A DNA stretch of 64,000 nucleotides from Hyphomicrobiales bacterium (GCA_900465675.1 UBJR01000023.1:62001-126000); one strand, 5' to 3'. Positions 42,080 through 50,872 are shown, counted from the stretch's first letter. Notes: a model not told the origin generated them from the letters alone. Translations and numbers: made by a program.

Positions 42080-42459
42080 GATCGCAAACCGGAGCGGGGA
42101 GGCGGGAGAACATCAGCGGTATGAGCTTCGCCACGCCGAAAATCAATGCGCCCGGATTATTTTGCAACCTGACGCTATGATTATCACCGGGAACGGTGCC
42201 GCAGGCGAGCAGATTGCGTCTTGAATGGACCCGCCCTGCGTGCACTCCCGATGCGTTTATTTTGATTCCCGCCACTCAACTGTGAGGTGTCTCTAATATA
42301 TGCGGGAACGAAGCTGGCTTAAAGAAAAAACAAAAAGTGAACATCGCCTTGCGGTCTATTTCACCATTTAGTTATCTTGCTGAAATATAGAGATTATTCT
42401 ATTACTTTGGTATGCCGTAGATTGTGCGCCCATAGGGTGCATTTCGGCACAATCGATGC

Positions 42460-42489
42460 GGAAAGGCGCGAGTAGGCGTGCGCCTTTCC
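42460..42489. terminator. Hairpin in the 446-bp gap between the DMT and secreted-protein genes
   Basis: GGAAAGGCGC (42460-42469) pairs with GCGCCTTTCC (42480-42489), a perfect ten-base stem. It lies downstream of the minus-strand gene ending at 42526 and may be its terminator. The remainder, 42080-42459, is unusually AT-rich from about 42250 onward and shows no supported gene. Confidence 0.5.
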
Positions 42490-42525
42490 TAACTGTGAGA
42501 ACGGTTTCCAACACGCATCGATACG

Positions 42526-42849
42526 TTACAATGAGTGGTTCGGAACAAGAAATGTCCCGTCCAGGTTGTCGATGTTCTGGCAGTTGAGGACCGGGCAGGA
42601 CCGGTCGTCACGCGTCGGGATGTTTTTCCATTCGGCATACTCATTGGCGTCGCAGAAGCGGCTGTTGCGCACGAACCGGTCATAGAGCGGCAGTCCGCGC
42701 GGTGAGGTCCAGCGGAAGATCACGGCGCCCTGATTGTGGATGGCGGCGCGCGCGCTCTGGCAGGTCATCGACAGCGGATTGAGACGCGAGATCGCGAAGG
42801 ACGGCGAGGCCGCCAGCACGATCGCAATTGTCAGCACAAGTTTTTTCAT
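42526..42849 (-). CDS. Small secreted Cys-containing protein, unknown function
   Basis: The protein has 107 residues from ATG 42849, with a strong AAGGAGGAA upstream. The signal peptide is MKKLVLTIAIVLAASPSFA. The mature part has four cysteines, in MTCQSARAAI, RFCDANEYAE and SCPVLNCQNIDN, compatible with two disulfides. It contains a RWTSPRGLPLYDRFV segment. I know of no characterised family. It is divergent from the CoA-binding gene. The longer frame to 43074 overlaps that gene and was rejected. Confidence 0.8.
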   Translation of the reverse strand: MKKLVLTIAIVLAASPSFAISRLNPLSMTCQSARAAIHNQGAVIFRWTSPRGLPLYDRFVRNSRFCDANEYAEWKNIPTRDDRSCPVLNCQNIDNLDGTFLVPNHSL

Positions 42850-42944
42850 GGGCCATTCCTCCTTGGAACCCGTATGGCTATATATACGCCTGAAAGAACT
42901 GCAGGTTTCAACCGGGTGAAAAAATGGCTGCGGGGGATGGGCCG

Positions 42945-43373
42945 ATGGATCATGATCATTACAGCGATGTCTACATCGCCGAAATTCTGAATTCGGTGAA
43001 GACGATTGCGCTGACCGGCGCTTCGCCGAACCCGGCGCGCCCGAGCAATGGCGTGATGGGTTATCTCCTGTCACGCGGCTACGAGGTAATCCCGGTCAAT
43101 CCGGGGCAGGCGGGCAAGACGATCCATGGGCAGATGGTCTACGGCAGGCTCGAGGATATTCCTGTTCCCGTCGATATGGTCGATGTGTTCCGCGCCTCCG
43201 AATATCTGCAGGAGGTGGTGACCGAAACTCTGGCGCTGGCCGTTCGCCCGCGAGTGATCTGGGCGCAGCTCGGCGTGCGCGACGACGATGCAGCCCGCCG
43301 CGCCGAGGCCGGCGGCATCAAGGTGGTGATGGACCGCTGCCCGGCAATCGAAATTCCGCGGCTTGCCGGATAG
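42945..43373 (+). CDS. CoA-binding (YccU-like) protein
   Basis: The protein has 142 residues from ATG 42945 (MDHDHYSD), with GGGGATGG upstream; ATG 42924 is an alternative. The CoA_binding Rossmann fold is clear: ILNSVKTIALTGASPNPARPSNGVMGYLLSRGYEVIPVNPG, VDMVDVFRASEYLQEVV and WAQLGVRDDDAARRAEAGGIKVVMDRCPAIEI. It is similar to the succinyl-CoA-synthetase-like nucleotide/CoA-binding domain, and its function is unknown. It is followed 103 bases later by metY. Confidence 0.88.
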   Translation: MDHDHYSDVYIAEILNSVKTIALTGASPNPARPSNGVMGYLLSRGYEVIPVNPGQAGKTIHGQMVYGRLEDIPVPVDMVDVFRASEYLQEVVTETLALAVRPRVIWAQLGVRDDDAARRAEAGGIKVVMDRCPAIEIPRLAG

Positions 43374-43476
43374 CGAACGGATTTTCCACATTTCTCCCGA
43401 CGGTTGAAACGTCAGGCGATTAACATTTGCGCCGCCTTGGCTATGCTGCCGCCATTCAACGCAATGGGAGGACGGC

Positions 43477-44760
43477 ATGGCAACGAACAATCCAGGCTTC
43501 AACACACTGGCAATCCACGCGGGCGCGCAGCCCGATCCGGCGACTGGTGCCCGTGCCACGCCGATCTACCAGACCACGGCCTACGTCTTCAACGACGCCG
43601 ATCACGCCGCCGCACTCTTCGGCCTGCAGGCATTCGGCAACATCTATACCCGCATCATGAACCCGACTCAGGCGGTGCTCGAAGAGCGCGTCGCAGCACT
43701 TGAGGGCGGCACCGCCGCACTCGCTGTCGCATCCGGTCATGCCGCGCAGATGATCGTTTTCCACACGATCATGCGCCCGGGCGACAATTTCGTCGCCGCC
43801 AAGCGCCTCTATGGCGGCTCGATCAACCAGTTCGGCCATGCCTTCGATAATTTCGGCTGGCAGGTCCGCTGGGGCGATGTCGAGGATCCGGCGAGCTTCG
43901 AGAAGCATATCGACGGCAACACCCGCGCGATCTTCATCGAAAGCCTGGCAAATCCGGGCGGTACCTTCGTCGATATCGCTGCGATTGCGGAAGTGGCGCA
44001 CAGACACGGCCTGCCGCTGATCGTCGACAACACGATGGCGTCGCCTTATCTCATCCGCCCGATCGAACACGGCGCCGATATCGTCATTCATTCGCTCACC
44101 AAGTTCCTTGGCGGTCATGGCAATTCGATGGGCGGCATCATCGTCGATGGCGGCACGTTCGACTGGTCGAAATCCGGCAATTATCCGATGCTGTCCAGCC
44201 CGCGCCCGGAATATAACGGCGTCGTGCTGCACTCGACCTTCGGCAATTTCGCCTTCGCAATCGCTTGCCGCGTACTTGGCCTGCGCGACCTTGGCCCGGC
44301 AATTGCGCCCTTCAACGCATTCCTGATTCTGACCGGCATCGAAACGCTGCCGCTGCGTATGCAGCGCCACAGCGACAATGCCATCGCGGTCGCCAAATGG
44401 CTGAAGGCGCACAGCAAGGTGGCGTGGGTCAATTATGCCGGTCTCGATGATGATCCGAACCACGCATTGCAGCAGCGCTATTCGCCGAAGGGCGCCGGAT
44501 CGGTCTTCACCTTCGGCATCAAGGGCGGATACGAGGCGGGCAAGACCTTCGTCGAAGGGCTGGAGCTCTTCTCGCATCTCGCCAATATCGGCGACACCCG
44601 CTCGCTGGTGATCCACCCGGCCTCGACGACGCACCGCCAGCTGACCGATGAACAGCGCATCGCCGCCGGCGCCGGTCCTGATGTCGTGCGTCTCTCCGTC
44701 GGTATCGAGGACGTCAAGGACATCATCGCCGATCTCGAGCAGTCGCTCGCCAAGATCTGA
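43477..44760 (+). CDS. metY: O-acetylhomoserine aminocarboxypropyltransferase (sulfhydrylase)
   Basis: The protein has 427 residues with GGGAGGACGGC upstream. Cys/Met-metabolism PLP enzyme motifs are complete: FNTLAIHAGAQPDPATGARATPIYQTTAYVF, YTRIMNPT, the PLP lysine Lys209 in HSLTKFLGGHGNS, and GSVFTFGIKGGYEAGKTFVEGLELFSHLANIGDTRSLVIHPASTTH. Length and the YxSPRPEYNG-type insert favour O-acetylhomoserine sulfhydrylase over cystathionine synthase. It forms homocysteine from O-acetylhomoserine and sulfide in the cytoplasm. Confidence 0.9.
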   Translation: MATNNPGFNTLAIHAGAQPDPATGARATPIYQTTAYVFNDADHAAALFGLQAFGNIYTRIMNPTQAVLEERVAALEGGTAALAVASGHAAQMIVFHTIMRPGDNFVAAKRLYGGSINQFGHAFDNFGWQVRWGDVEDPASFEKHIDGNTRAIFIESLANPGGTFVDIAAIAEVAHRHGLPLIVDNTMASPYLIRPIEHGADIVIHSLTKFLGGHGNSMGGIIVDGGTFDWSKSGNYPMLSSPRPEYNGVVLHSTFGNFAFAIACRVLGLRDLGPAIAPFNAFLILTGIETLPLRMQRHSDNAIAVAKWLKAHSKVAWVNYAGLDDDPNHALQQRYSPKGAGSVFTFGIKGGYEAGKTFVEGLELFSHLANIGDTRSLVIHPASTTHRQLTDEQRIAAGAGPDVVRLSVGIEDVKDIIADLEQSLAKI

Positions 44761-44778
44761 TGATGCGCTGCCGCGGCG

Positions 44779-45099
44779 CTATCGCGACTGGCAGATGCCG
44801 GTGAGCGAGATGGCGTCGCGGCTGTCGATGACCATGTGCAGTGTGCGCATCATGTCGGCTGCCATCAGCAGTGCTCTCGCCAGGTCGCTGGGTGGCTGCT
44901 GGCCGGCCGAGGTAGCGATCTTCAGGAGATCGAACACGGTGTCGTAGCTTCCGTTGCTCGGAATCCCGACAAGCTGGCGCATTTCGCGTATTGTGCTTAC
45001 GGATCGAAGGATGAAGCGCCGCGCATCATCCGGCCCAAGTGTCTGGACCTCGCTGGCAGCCCTCGTCACCTCCGCGATGAACTCGTTCGTCCCGGACAT
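44779..45099 (-). CDS. Hypothetical protein, helical, 106 aa
   Basis: The protein starts at ATG 45099 (MSGTNEFIAEVTRAASEVQ). The body is predicted all-helical (PDDARRFILRSVSTIREMRQLVG, YDTVFDLLKIATSAG and SDLARALLMAADMMRTLHMVI). It has no membrane segment or known motif, and I do not recognise a family. It is convergent with metY, 18 bases away. A longer GTG frame to 45156 exists but starts in a hairpin-rich leader. Confidence 0.6.
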   Translation of the reverse strand: MSGTNEFIAEVTRAASEVQTLGPDDARRFILRSVSTIREMRQLVGIPSNGSYDTVFDLLKIATSAGQQPPSDLARALLMAADMMRTLHMVIDSRDAISLTGICQSR

Positions 45100-45210
45100 G
45101 CATGCCTCGTGATTTTTCTGCTGTTCCAGCGCACGAACGCGAAAGGGGCCCGCCACGCCCTACCACGGCGAACCCCTTTTCGCATCGAGCGGCCCCCAGC
45201 CCCTCAAGAT

Positions 45211-45231
45211 GAGCTAATCATAAATTAGCTC
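45211..45231. promoter_or_regulatory. Perfect AT-rich palindrome, possible operator
   Basis: GAGCTAAT (45211-45218) and ATTAGCTC (45224-45231) flank CATAA. It lies 112 bases upstream of the minus-strand gene at 45099 and 53 bases past the end of the methyltransferase. A GC hairpin (arms near 45141-45150 and 45168-45182) lies between it and the start codon. Confidence 0.45.
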
Positions 45232-45283
45232 TGCCGTCGCGTGACACCGGCGTGACGCCGGCATATTGGCGCGGCAGCCCATC

Positions 45284-46128
45284 TCAGCGTCTCATGATCA
45301 CCACTTCCAGATACTCGCTCGGAACCACCATGGTACCGTCCTCGGCCCGGTTGAAACGGGCAGCAAGCTCCATGAGCTCGGCCGCCAGCGCCTTTTGCCC
45401 GGTGGCATCGAGCGTGCCGAAGGCCTGAGAACCGGCCCGTAGAACGTCCGGAAGACATCCAGCCAATGCGCTGAGGACTTGTAGCGAAATACGAACTGGC
45501 GCGGCGTCGCGACGACCGATGCCTTGCTTGATGGAAACAGCTCCTCAAGCCGGGCACGCGTGCCCCAAAGCGCAGGCGAGCGGGCGCCTGTTGGTGGCGG
45601 CACGTGGCGTCCGATGGTCTTGAACAGCTGTCCGATGAAGCCGTCGGGCGTCCAGTTCGCAAGGCCGATCGATCCGCCGCTCTTGCAAACCCGCAGCAGT
45701 TCGGCGGCCGCGCGCTCCTGATCGGGGGTGAACATCACCCCGAAGATCGACATCGCATAGTCGAAGCTCTGGTCCGCGAAGGGCAGGTTCTCGGCATCCG
45801 CCTCCTGAAACTCCATCATCAGGCGATCGGCCTTTGCCCGTTCCTTCGCCTTTTCCAGGAGAGCCGGGACATAGTCGGTCGCCGTCACCGCACACCAGCG
45901 GCGCGCGGCGGCCAGCGAGCCGTTGCCGTTGCCGGCAGCGACGTCGAGAACCGTGGACCCGGCGCGCAGATCCAGCGCCTCGCACAGGCTTTCGCCGACG
46001 ATCTGCAAGGTGGTGCCGACGACGGCGTAATCGCCCGAAGACCAGGCGCCCCGCTGGCGGGCCTTCAGGGCTGCGAGATCGGCCATCGGTTGAGCGGGTG
46101 TGCCGGCAAGAGCCGCGGAAGTGGACAT
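45284..46128 (-). pseudogene. Class I SAM-dependent methyltransferase with a single-base frameshift
   Basis: The protein starts MSTSAALAGTPAQPMADLAALKARQ. Motif I of the SAM fold is STVLDVAAGNGNGSLAAARR, and CSAVTATDY-like, EADAENLPFADQSFD and LLRVCKSGGSIGLANW motifs follow. The reading frame is normal through HWLDVFRTFYGPVL and then turns into an Arg/Pro-rich tail ending at 45298. In the other frame the sequence continues sensibly as AFGTLDATGQKALAAELMELAARFNRAEDG to a stop at 45284. The junction is near 45424-45428, where one base seems missing (CTCAGG for an expected CTCAAGG). It is either a true pseudogene or a sequencing error; the affected part is the C-terminal 55 residues. It is divergent from the regulator at 46215. 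Confidence 0.8.
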
Positions 46129-46214
46129 TCTTCTCTCCCTGGATCAGATTGTTGAATTGTGAATGCCGCCGCCGTGCATCAAGCCGCCGGACGCTTCCGG
46201 TATAGGCGGTGACC

Positions 46215-48230
46215 ATGGGGGACGCCGTGTCATCAGGCGTGGGAACAACCGTGGAAATATCCGGGCGGCACGAACGGCCGCCACTGGAAATCTGCCTTCT
46301 CGGGCCGATGACGGTCCGCCGCGACGGTGCCGAGGTGAAGCTGCCGGGGTCGCGAAAAGTCCGCGCCTTGCTCGCCTATCTGATCCTTTTGCCCTATGCG
46401 CAGGGCAGGGCACAGCTCTGCGACCTCTTCTGGGATGTCGCCGACGATCCGCGCGGCGAGTTGCGCTGGTGCCTGAGCCGCATCCGCGCCCTGATCGGCG
46501 AGCGCGTGATCGTGCAGGGCGATACGGTTGCCCTCGATCTCACCGGCTGTGCCATCGATGCGGTCGAGGTCGCCCTGGCGGCCCGCGCCGGGTTCGACGG
46601 CGTGCCGGTCGCAGCGCTGGCGTCACTTGCCGATCGCGCCTCGGGCGAGTTCCTGGATGGCCTCGCGATCGACAGACTTCCGGCCTTCGAAACATGGCTG
46701 AATTCCCAGCGCCGCCGCTTCCGCGACATGCAGGCGGATATCCTCGCCCATATCGTCGAGGTTTTGGCCGGTGCCGAACGGCTGCCTTATCTCGACCGCT
46801 GGATCGAGCTGGCACCCTTCGATCTCCGGCCTCACGAGTTGTTGTTGTCAACGCTCGCGACCGAGGGGCGGCTTCGCGATGCTGGCGAACATTTTGAGGC
46901 CACGTTGCGATCTTTTGCCACCGAGGGCATCGAGACCGCGTCTCTGCGCGCTCTCTGGGAAGACCTTCGCAGAAAACCTGCCAAACCTGCCGCCGTGGCA
47001 TCCACGGCGCCTGAAACACCGCCATCGGAAACGCCTGCCGATAACCGCCGCCGCGCTTCGATCGCCGTCATGCCCTTCAACGACATGTCGGTGCTCGCCA
47101 TACCCGGCGGCACGTCGGATGCGCTTGTCTATGACATCATTTCCCGGCTCGCGAAGCTCCGGACGCTAAAAGTCATTGCCCAGGGAACGATGTTTGCGCT
47201 GCGGGAGCGGATGCGCTCGCCCGAAGACATCGCCGCTGCCCTCAACGTCGATTACGTGGTCAACGGTATCTTCGAGCGCACCGGAACCCGCATCATCATC
47301 AGGCTGGAACTGATCGAGGCGCGGTCCAACACGATCGTATGGTCCGACGCGTTCGACCAGAATGCCGGAGAGACCCTTCTGCTGCTGGAGGAGATCGGTA
47401 GCCGCGTCGTCGCCTCGATCGAGCGGGAGATCGAAACGCAGGAGCGCAACCGCGCCTTCCTCAAACCGCCCAATTCGCTGGATGCCTGGGAAGCGCATCA
47501 TCGCGGTCTCTGGCACATGTTCCGTTTCACCAAGGCCGACAACGATCAGGCGCAACAGTTTTTCGAACGGGCGATCAGCCTCGATCCCACCTTCGCCCGC
47601 GCCCATGCCGGGCTTTCTTTCACCCATTTCCAGAACGCCTTCCAGCATTGGGCGGACCGCGATGAACAGGCGGAACTGGCCTACCGGACGGCCAGCCAAG
47701 CATTGCTTGCCGACGACCGCGATCCGGCCGCCCACCTGTCGATCGGCCGGGCGCTATGGCTGCGCAAACTGCATGACCAGTCGATTGAGGAATTGCGCCA
47801 GTCCGTCGATCTCAGCCCGAGCTTTGCCTTCGCGCATTATTCACTGGCCTTCGTGCACTGCCAGTCCGGGGATCCGCAGGCCGCCATCCTTTCTGCAGAC
47901 CAGTCGCAGTCCCTCAGCCCCTACGATCCGATGCTGTTTGGAATGCTGGCAAGCCGGGCGATCGCTCTGGTGCGCCTTGGTCGATACGAGGAGGCTGCCG
48001 ATTGGGCCGCAAAGGCCGCGATGCGCCCCAACGCGCACGTGCATATCATGGCCATCGCCGCGCTCTGCCTTGCCGTTGGCGGGCGGCTTGATGAGGGGCG
48101 GGCGTATGTCGCGGCGATCCGCCGGCGGTATTCCGGCTATCATCTGGCCGATTTCTTCGCCGCTTTTCATCTCGTGCCGGTTGACCAGGCCTTGTTCCGG
48201 GAAGCCGCGACGCGCATCGGGCTGACGTGA
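46215..48230 (+). CDS. SARP/BTAD-type regulator with TolB-like and TPR domains
   Basis: The protein has 671 residues from ATG 46215, with AGGCGGTG upstream. Residues about 20-110 form an OmpR-like winged helix (ICLLGPMTVRRDGAEVKLPGSRKVRALLAYLIL). Residues 115-250 are a bacterial transcriptional activation domain (PYLDRWIELAPFDLRPHELLLSTLATEGR). Residues 280-410 are TolB-like (ASIAVMPFNDMSV and LRTLKVIAQGTMFALRERM), and the C-terminal 250 residues are TPR repeats (AQQFFERAISLDPTFARAHAGLSFTHF). The layout is common among rhizobial regulators of unknown signal. It is divergent from the methyltransferase, with 86 bases between the starts, and probably controls it. Confidence 0.87.
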   Translation: MGDAVSSGVGTTVEISGRHERPPLEICLLGPMTVRRDGAEVKLPGSRKVRALLAYLILLPYAQGRAQLCDLFWDVADDPRGELRWCLSRIRALIGERVIVQGDTVALDLTGCAIDAVEVALAARAGFDGVPVAALASLADRASGEFLDGLAIDRLPAFETWLNSQRRRFRDMQADILAHIVEVLAGAERLPYLDRWIELAPFDLRPHELLLSTLATEGRLRDAGEHFEATLRSFATEGIETASLRALWEDLRRKPAKPAAVASTAPETPPSETPADNRRRASIAVMPFNDMSVLAIPGGTSDALVYDIISRLAKLRTLKVIAQGTMFALRERMRSPEDIAAALNVDYVVNGIFERTGTRIIIRLELIEARSNTIVWSDAFDQNAGETLLLLEEIGSRVVASIEREIETQERNRAFLKPPNSLDAWEAHHRGLWHMFRFTKADNDQAQQFFERAISLDPTFARAHAGLSFTHFQNAFQHWADRDEQAELAYRTASQALLADDRDPAAHLSIGRALWLRKLHDQSIEELRQSVDLSPSFAFAHYSLAFVHCQSGDPQAAILSADQSQSLSPYDPMLFGMLASRAIALVRLGRYEEAADWAAKAAMRPNAHVHIMAIAALCLAVGGRLDEGRAYVAAIRRRYSGYHLADFFAAFHLVPVDQALFREAATRIGLT

Positions 48231-48307
48231 TTCCGTCCCACTTGGCCAAGCCATCCAAAGCCTCTAAGGTTCTGGTCTGAAACCATTTCCGCGAGTCTCA
48301 TCAATCC

Positions 48308-48925
48308 ATGTTTCTTCTCTCCGTTGCCGCAATCTGGGCGGTCGCCGCCATCACGCCGGGTCCGAATTTCTTCATCGTCGTGCGCACGGCGCTGGAGGGC
48401 TCGACGCGTGCCGCGGTCGCGGTCATCGCCGGGGTCATCCTCGGCACGGTCTGCTGGGGACTGGCCGGCTGGCTCGGCATCAGCGCCTTGTTCTCGGCCG
48501 CACCCTTTGCCTACCTGTTCCTGAAAATCGCCGGTGGTGCCTATCTTCTCTGGCTCGGCACCAAGCTTTTGTGGAAGACCTACAGCAAGTCCGCAACGCT
48601 GGGCGAACCTGTGGTCCGCCCCGCCATGAGCAGCCGGCAGGCCTTCTATTCCGGCCTGATAACCAATCTCGCCAATCCGAAATCGGCCGTCTTCGTCGCC
48701 AGTCTCTTTGCCGCCACCCTGCCTGCCGACCATTCCTGGGTGCATGGCGCTCTGGCCGTGGTGACGATGGTTCTGGTGTCCTCGCTTTGGTACACCTTCG
48801 TTCTGACGGTGTTGCGCAACCCCGCAGTCTCAGGCGCCTACGCGCGGGGACGCCGGCGCATCGACGCGATGGCCGGCATCATTTTCATGGGATTCGGCGT
48901 CAAGCTTCTGACATCTGCCCGATAG
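48308..48925 (+). CDS. LysE/RhtB-family amino-acid exporter
   Basis: The protein has 205 residues with about six helices. The LysE pattern starts AAIWAVAAITPGPNFFIVVRTALEG and the central SSRQAFYSGLITNLANPKSAVFVASLFAA carries the conserved NPK. It exports amino acids or similar solutes across the inner membrane. The cupin gene begins eight bases after its stop, so the two are probably co-transcribed. Confidence 0.9.
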   Translation: MFLLSVAAIWAVAAITPGPNFFIVVRTALEGSTRAAVAVIAGVILGTVCWGLAGWLGISALFSAAPFAYLFLKIAGGAYLLWLGTKLLWKTYSKSATLGEPVVRPAMSSRQAFYSGLITNLANPKSAVFVASLFAATLPADHSWVHGALAVVTMVLVSSLWYTFVLTVLRNPAVSGAYARGRRRIDAMAGIIFMGFGVKLLTSAR

Positions 48926-48933
48926 GAGACCGC

Positions 48934-49278
48934 ATGCCGCATCAACTCGTATTCGACCCGGCGTCCGTCGAGCCCGAAGTGGGCGCGCCCGCCGCCGACC
49001 GCATCGTTTCCGGCAATCCGCAATTCCGCACCTGGAACCTGGAAGAAGCCGAAGGCGGACTCTACGCCGGCATTTGGGAAGCGACACCCGGTAAATGGCG
49101 GATTTCCTACGATGAGTGGGAATATTTCAACGTGCTGTCAGGCCATTCGATCGTCACAGAGGACGGCGGCGAGCCCGTGCATCTCAAGGCCGGCGACCGG
49201 ATGATCCTCAAGCCCGGCTTCAACGGAACCTGGGAAGTCGTTGAAACGACTCGCAAGGATTATGTGATCCGGGTCTGA
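48934..49278 (+). CDS. Cupin (DUF861/Cupin_3) domain protein
   Basis: The protein has 114 residues from ATG 48934, with TAGGAGA upstream. The single cupin domain is visible in YAGIWEATPGKWRISYDEWEYFNVLSGHSIVTEDGGEPVHLKAGDRMILKPGFNGTWEVVE. The W-x-I-x-Y-x-E-x-E pattern is of the (S)-ureidoglycine aminohydrolase-like Cupin_3 family, whose members are mostly uncharacterised. It is probably a small metal-binding enzyme or binding protein paired with the LysE exporter. Confidence 0.88.
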   Translation: MPHQLVFDPASVEPEVGAPAADRIVSGNPQFRTWNLEEAEGGLYAGIWEATPGKWRISYDEWEYFNVLSGHSIVTEDGGEPVHLKAGDRMILKPGFNGTWEVVETTRKDYVIRV

Positions 49279-49288
49279 GTGCCGAACC

Positions 49289-49750
49289 TCAGCGCCTGAA
49301 ACTCTCCGCGAAAGCAGGGGAGGAAATGCGGTTCAGGGTTTTGCGCAATTCTTCCGACGCTTCAGCGCCGAAGGCGTTTTCGAAGCGGTCGCGTGCTTCG
49401 GCCCAGAGACGGTTGGCTTCTTCCCATTTTGCCCGTCCGGCCTCCGTCAGCGTGGCCCGTTTGACGCGCTTGTCCTTTTCGTCGGGCACCAGCTCCACCA
49501 GCCCGTCCCGGATTAGCGGCTTCAGCGTGTGTCCGAGGGCGGAGAGGTCCATCACCAGCCCGTCGGCCAGGAATTTCAGCGACGGCTTGCCGTTCATATG
49601 GATCTGCGTCAGCAGCCCGAACTGCGTGCCTCTCAGCCCGCTTGGTGCAAAGACCTCCTCATAGAGCTGCCCGAGCTGGCGTGTCGCGCGGCGAAGCGCG
49701 CTGTTGCTGCAAACGGTCCAGCTTTCGAAGCCCGGTATTTTTTCGTCCAT
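49289..49750 (-). CDS. MarR-family transcriptional regulator
   Basis: The protein has 153 residues. The winged-helix core is LGQLYEEVFAPSGLRGTQFGLLTQIHMNGKPSLKFLADGLVMDLSALGHTLKPLIRDGLVELVPDEKDKRVKRATLTEAG, with the conserved D-x-R wing (DEKDKR). It has cysteine only at Cys15. It is divergent from the SDR gene, with a perfect-armed palindrome between them, so it probably represses that gene and itself in response to a ligand or oxidant. Confidence 0.92.
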   Translation of the reverse strand: MDEKIPGFESWTVCSNSALRRATRQLGQLYEEVFAPSGLRGTQFGLLTQIHMNGKPSLKFLADGLVMDLSALGHTLKPLIRDGLVELVPDEKDKRVKRATLTEAGRAKWEEANRLWAEARDRFENAFGAEASEELRKTLNRISSPAFAESFRR

Positions 49751-49852
49751 CGTCGTTCTCCTGATCCGGTGTCACCGGATTGCTGCCGGCCGTCAATCGT
49801 CTTCGATAATTTCTTCGGTGCGCCCTTGCGCAAGATGTCGTTGATCTCAATA

Positions 49853-49870
49853 TAGTGGTATATGCCACTA
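49853..49870. promoter_or_regulatory. Candidate MarR operator
   Basis: TAGTGG (49853-49858) and CCACTA (49865-49870) form a palindrome with a six-base TATATG centre, 29 bases before the SDR start and 102 bases before the marR start. The location and size suit a MarR dimer. Confidence 0.55.
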
Positions 49871-49899
49871 ATTGCCAACGCATCGAAAAGGATTTCACG

Positions 49900-50697
49900 A
49901 TGTCAACTTCCTCCCTTGGTACAGCTCTCGTTACCGGCGCCTCCTCGGGTATCGGCGCCACCTATGCCGATCGTCTCGCAATGCGCGGATACGATCTGCT
50001 GCTGGTCGCCCGTGATGCAGCCCGTCTGAATGCCCTGGCTGAAAAGCTCACCACCGCTCACGGCATCAAGGCCGAGGTCCTGCAGGCGGATCTGACGAAC
50101 AGGGAAGACGTGCGAAAGGTCGAGAAGCGCCTGCGCGAGGACGAGGCGATTACGCTGCTCGTCAACAATGCCGGTATCGGCCCTAAAGGCGCATTGCTCG
50201 AAGATGATATCGACTATCTCGAAACGATGATCGAGATCAACGTCGTGGCCGTCAATCGCCTCGGTGTCGCAGCGGCGCAGACCTTCGCGAAGCGCGGCAA
50301 GGGCGCCATCATCAACATTGCCTCGGTGGTCGCATTCCTCGCCGAACGCTTCCACGGCACTTACAATGCCAGCAAGGCCTTCGTGCTCAACCTGACCCAG
50401 TCGATTCATGCCGAGGCCAGCGCGAAGGGCGTCAAGGTTCAGGCCGTTCTTCCGGGCCTGACCCGCACCGAGATCTTCGAACGCGCTGGCGGCTCGGTTG
50501 ATCAGCTGCCGCCGTCGATGGTGATGGACGTCACCGATCTCGTCGATGCGGCCCTTGCCGGCTTCGACCAGGGCGAACTCGTGACCATCCCGTCGCTGCC
50601 AGATCCTGCCGATTTCGAAGCGCTGAACGCCGCCCGCTATGCGCTCGGACCCAACCTCTCACACAACAAGCCGGCGAGCCGCTACGGCATCGCATAA
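49900..50697 (+). CDS. Short-chain dehydrogenase/reductase
   Basis: The protein has 265 residues from ATG 49900, with AAAAGGA upstream. Classical SDR motifs are present: TGASSGIG (12-19), the NNAG segment, an active-site serine in NIASVVAFLAERFHGTYNASK, and Tyr155 with Lys159. The Arg in VARDAARL suggests an NADP preference. The substrate is unknown. It is divergent from marR and probably controlled by it. Confidence 0.9.
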   Translation: MSTSSLGTALVTGASSGIGATYADRLAMRGYDLLLVARDAARLNALAEKLTTAHGIKAEVLQADLTNREDVRKVEKRLREDEAITLLVNNAGIGPKGALLEDDIDYLETMIEINVVAVNRLGVAAAQTFAKRGKGAIINIASVVAFLAERFHGTYNASKAFVLNLTQSIHAEASAKGVKVQAVLPGLTRTEIFERAGGSVDQLPPSMVMDVTDLVDAALAGFDQGELVTIPSLPDPADFEALNAARYALGPNLSHNKPASRYGIA

Positions 50698-50843
50698 GGC
50701 TCCGGTTTTTGCCGGGCTGCGTCAAACCAACGCAGTCCGACATTAACATTTTGTAATGTTTACAGAGCCTTACAGGTTAAATCCTTGATTTAGTGAACGA
50801 ACAATCCTGCACGCTATGTGGGGCATCGGAGGCCGACTTCGAA

Positions 50844-50872
50844 CTGTCGCAGAAATGTCATCAAACTGTAAT
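50844..50872 (+). promoter_or_regulatory. PHO box, three heptamers, upstream of pstS
   Basis: Three heptamers spaced at 11 bases are visible: CTGTCGC (50844-50850), ATGTCAT (50855-50861) and CTGTAAT (50866-50872), close to the PhoB consensus CTGTCAT-N4-CTGTCAT. The box ends 113 bases before the pstS start. An AACATT-N4-AATGTT palindrome lies at 50745-50760 in the same gap. Confidence 0.8.
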
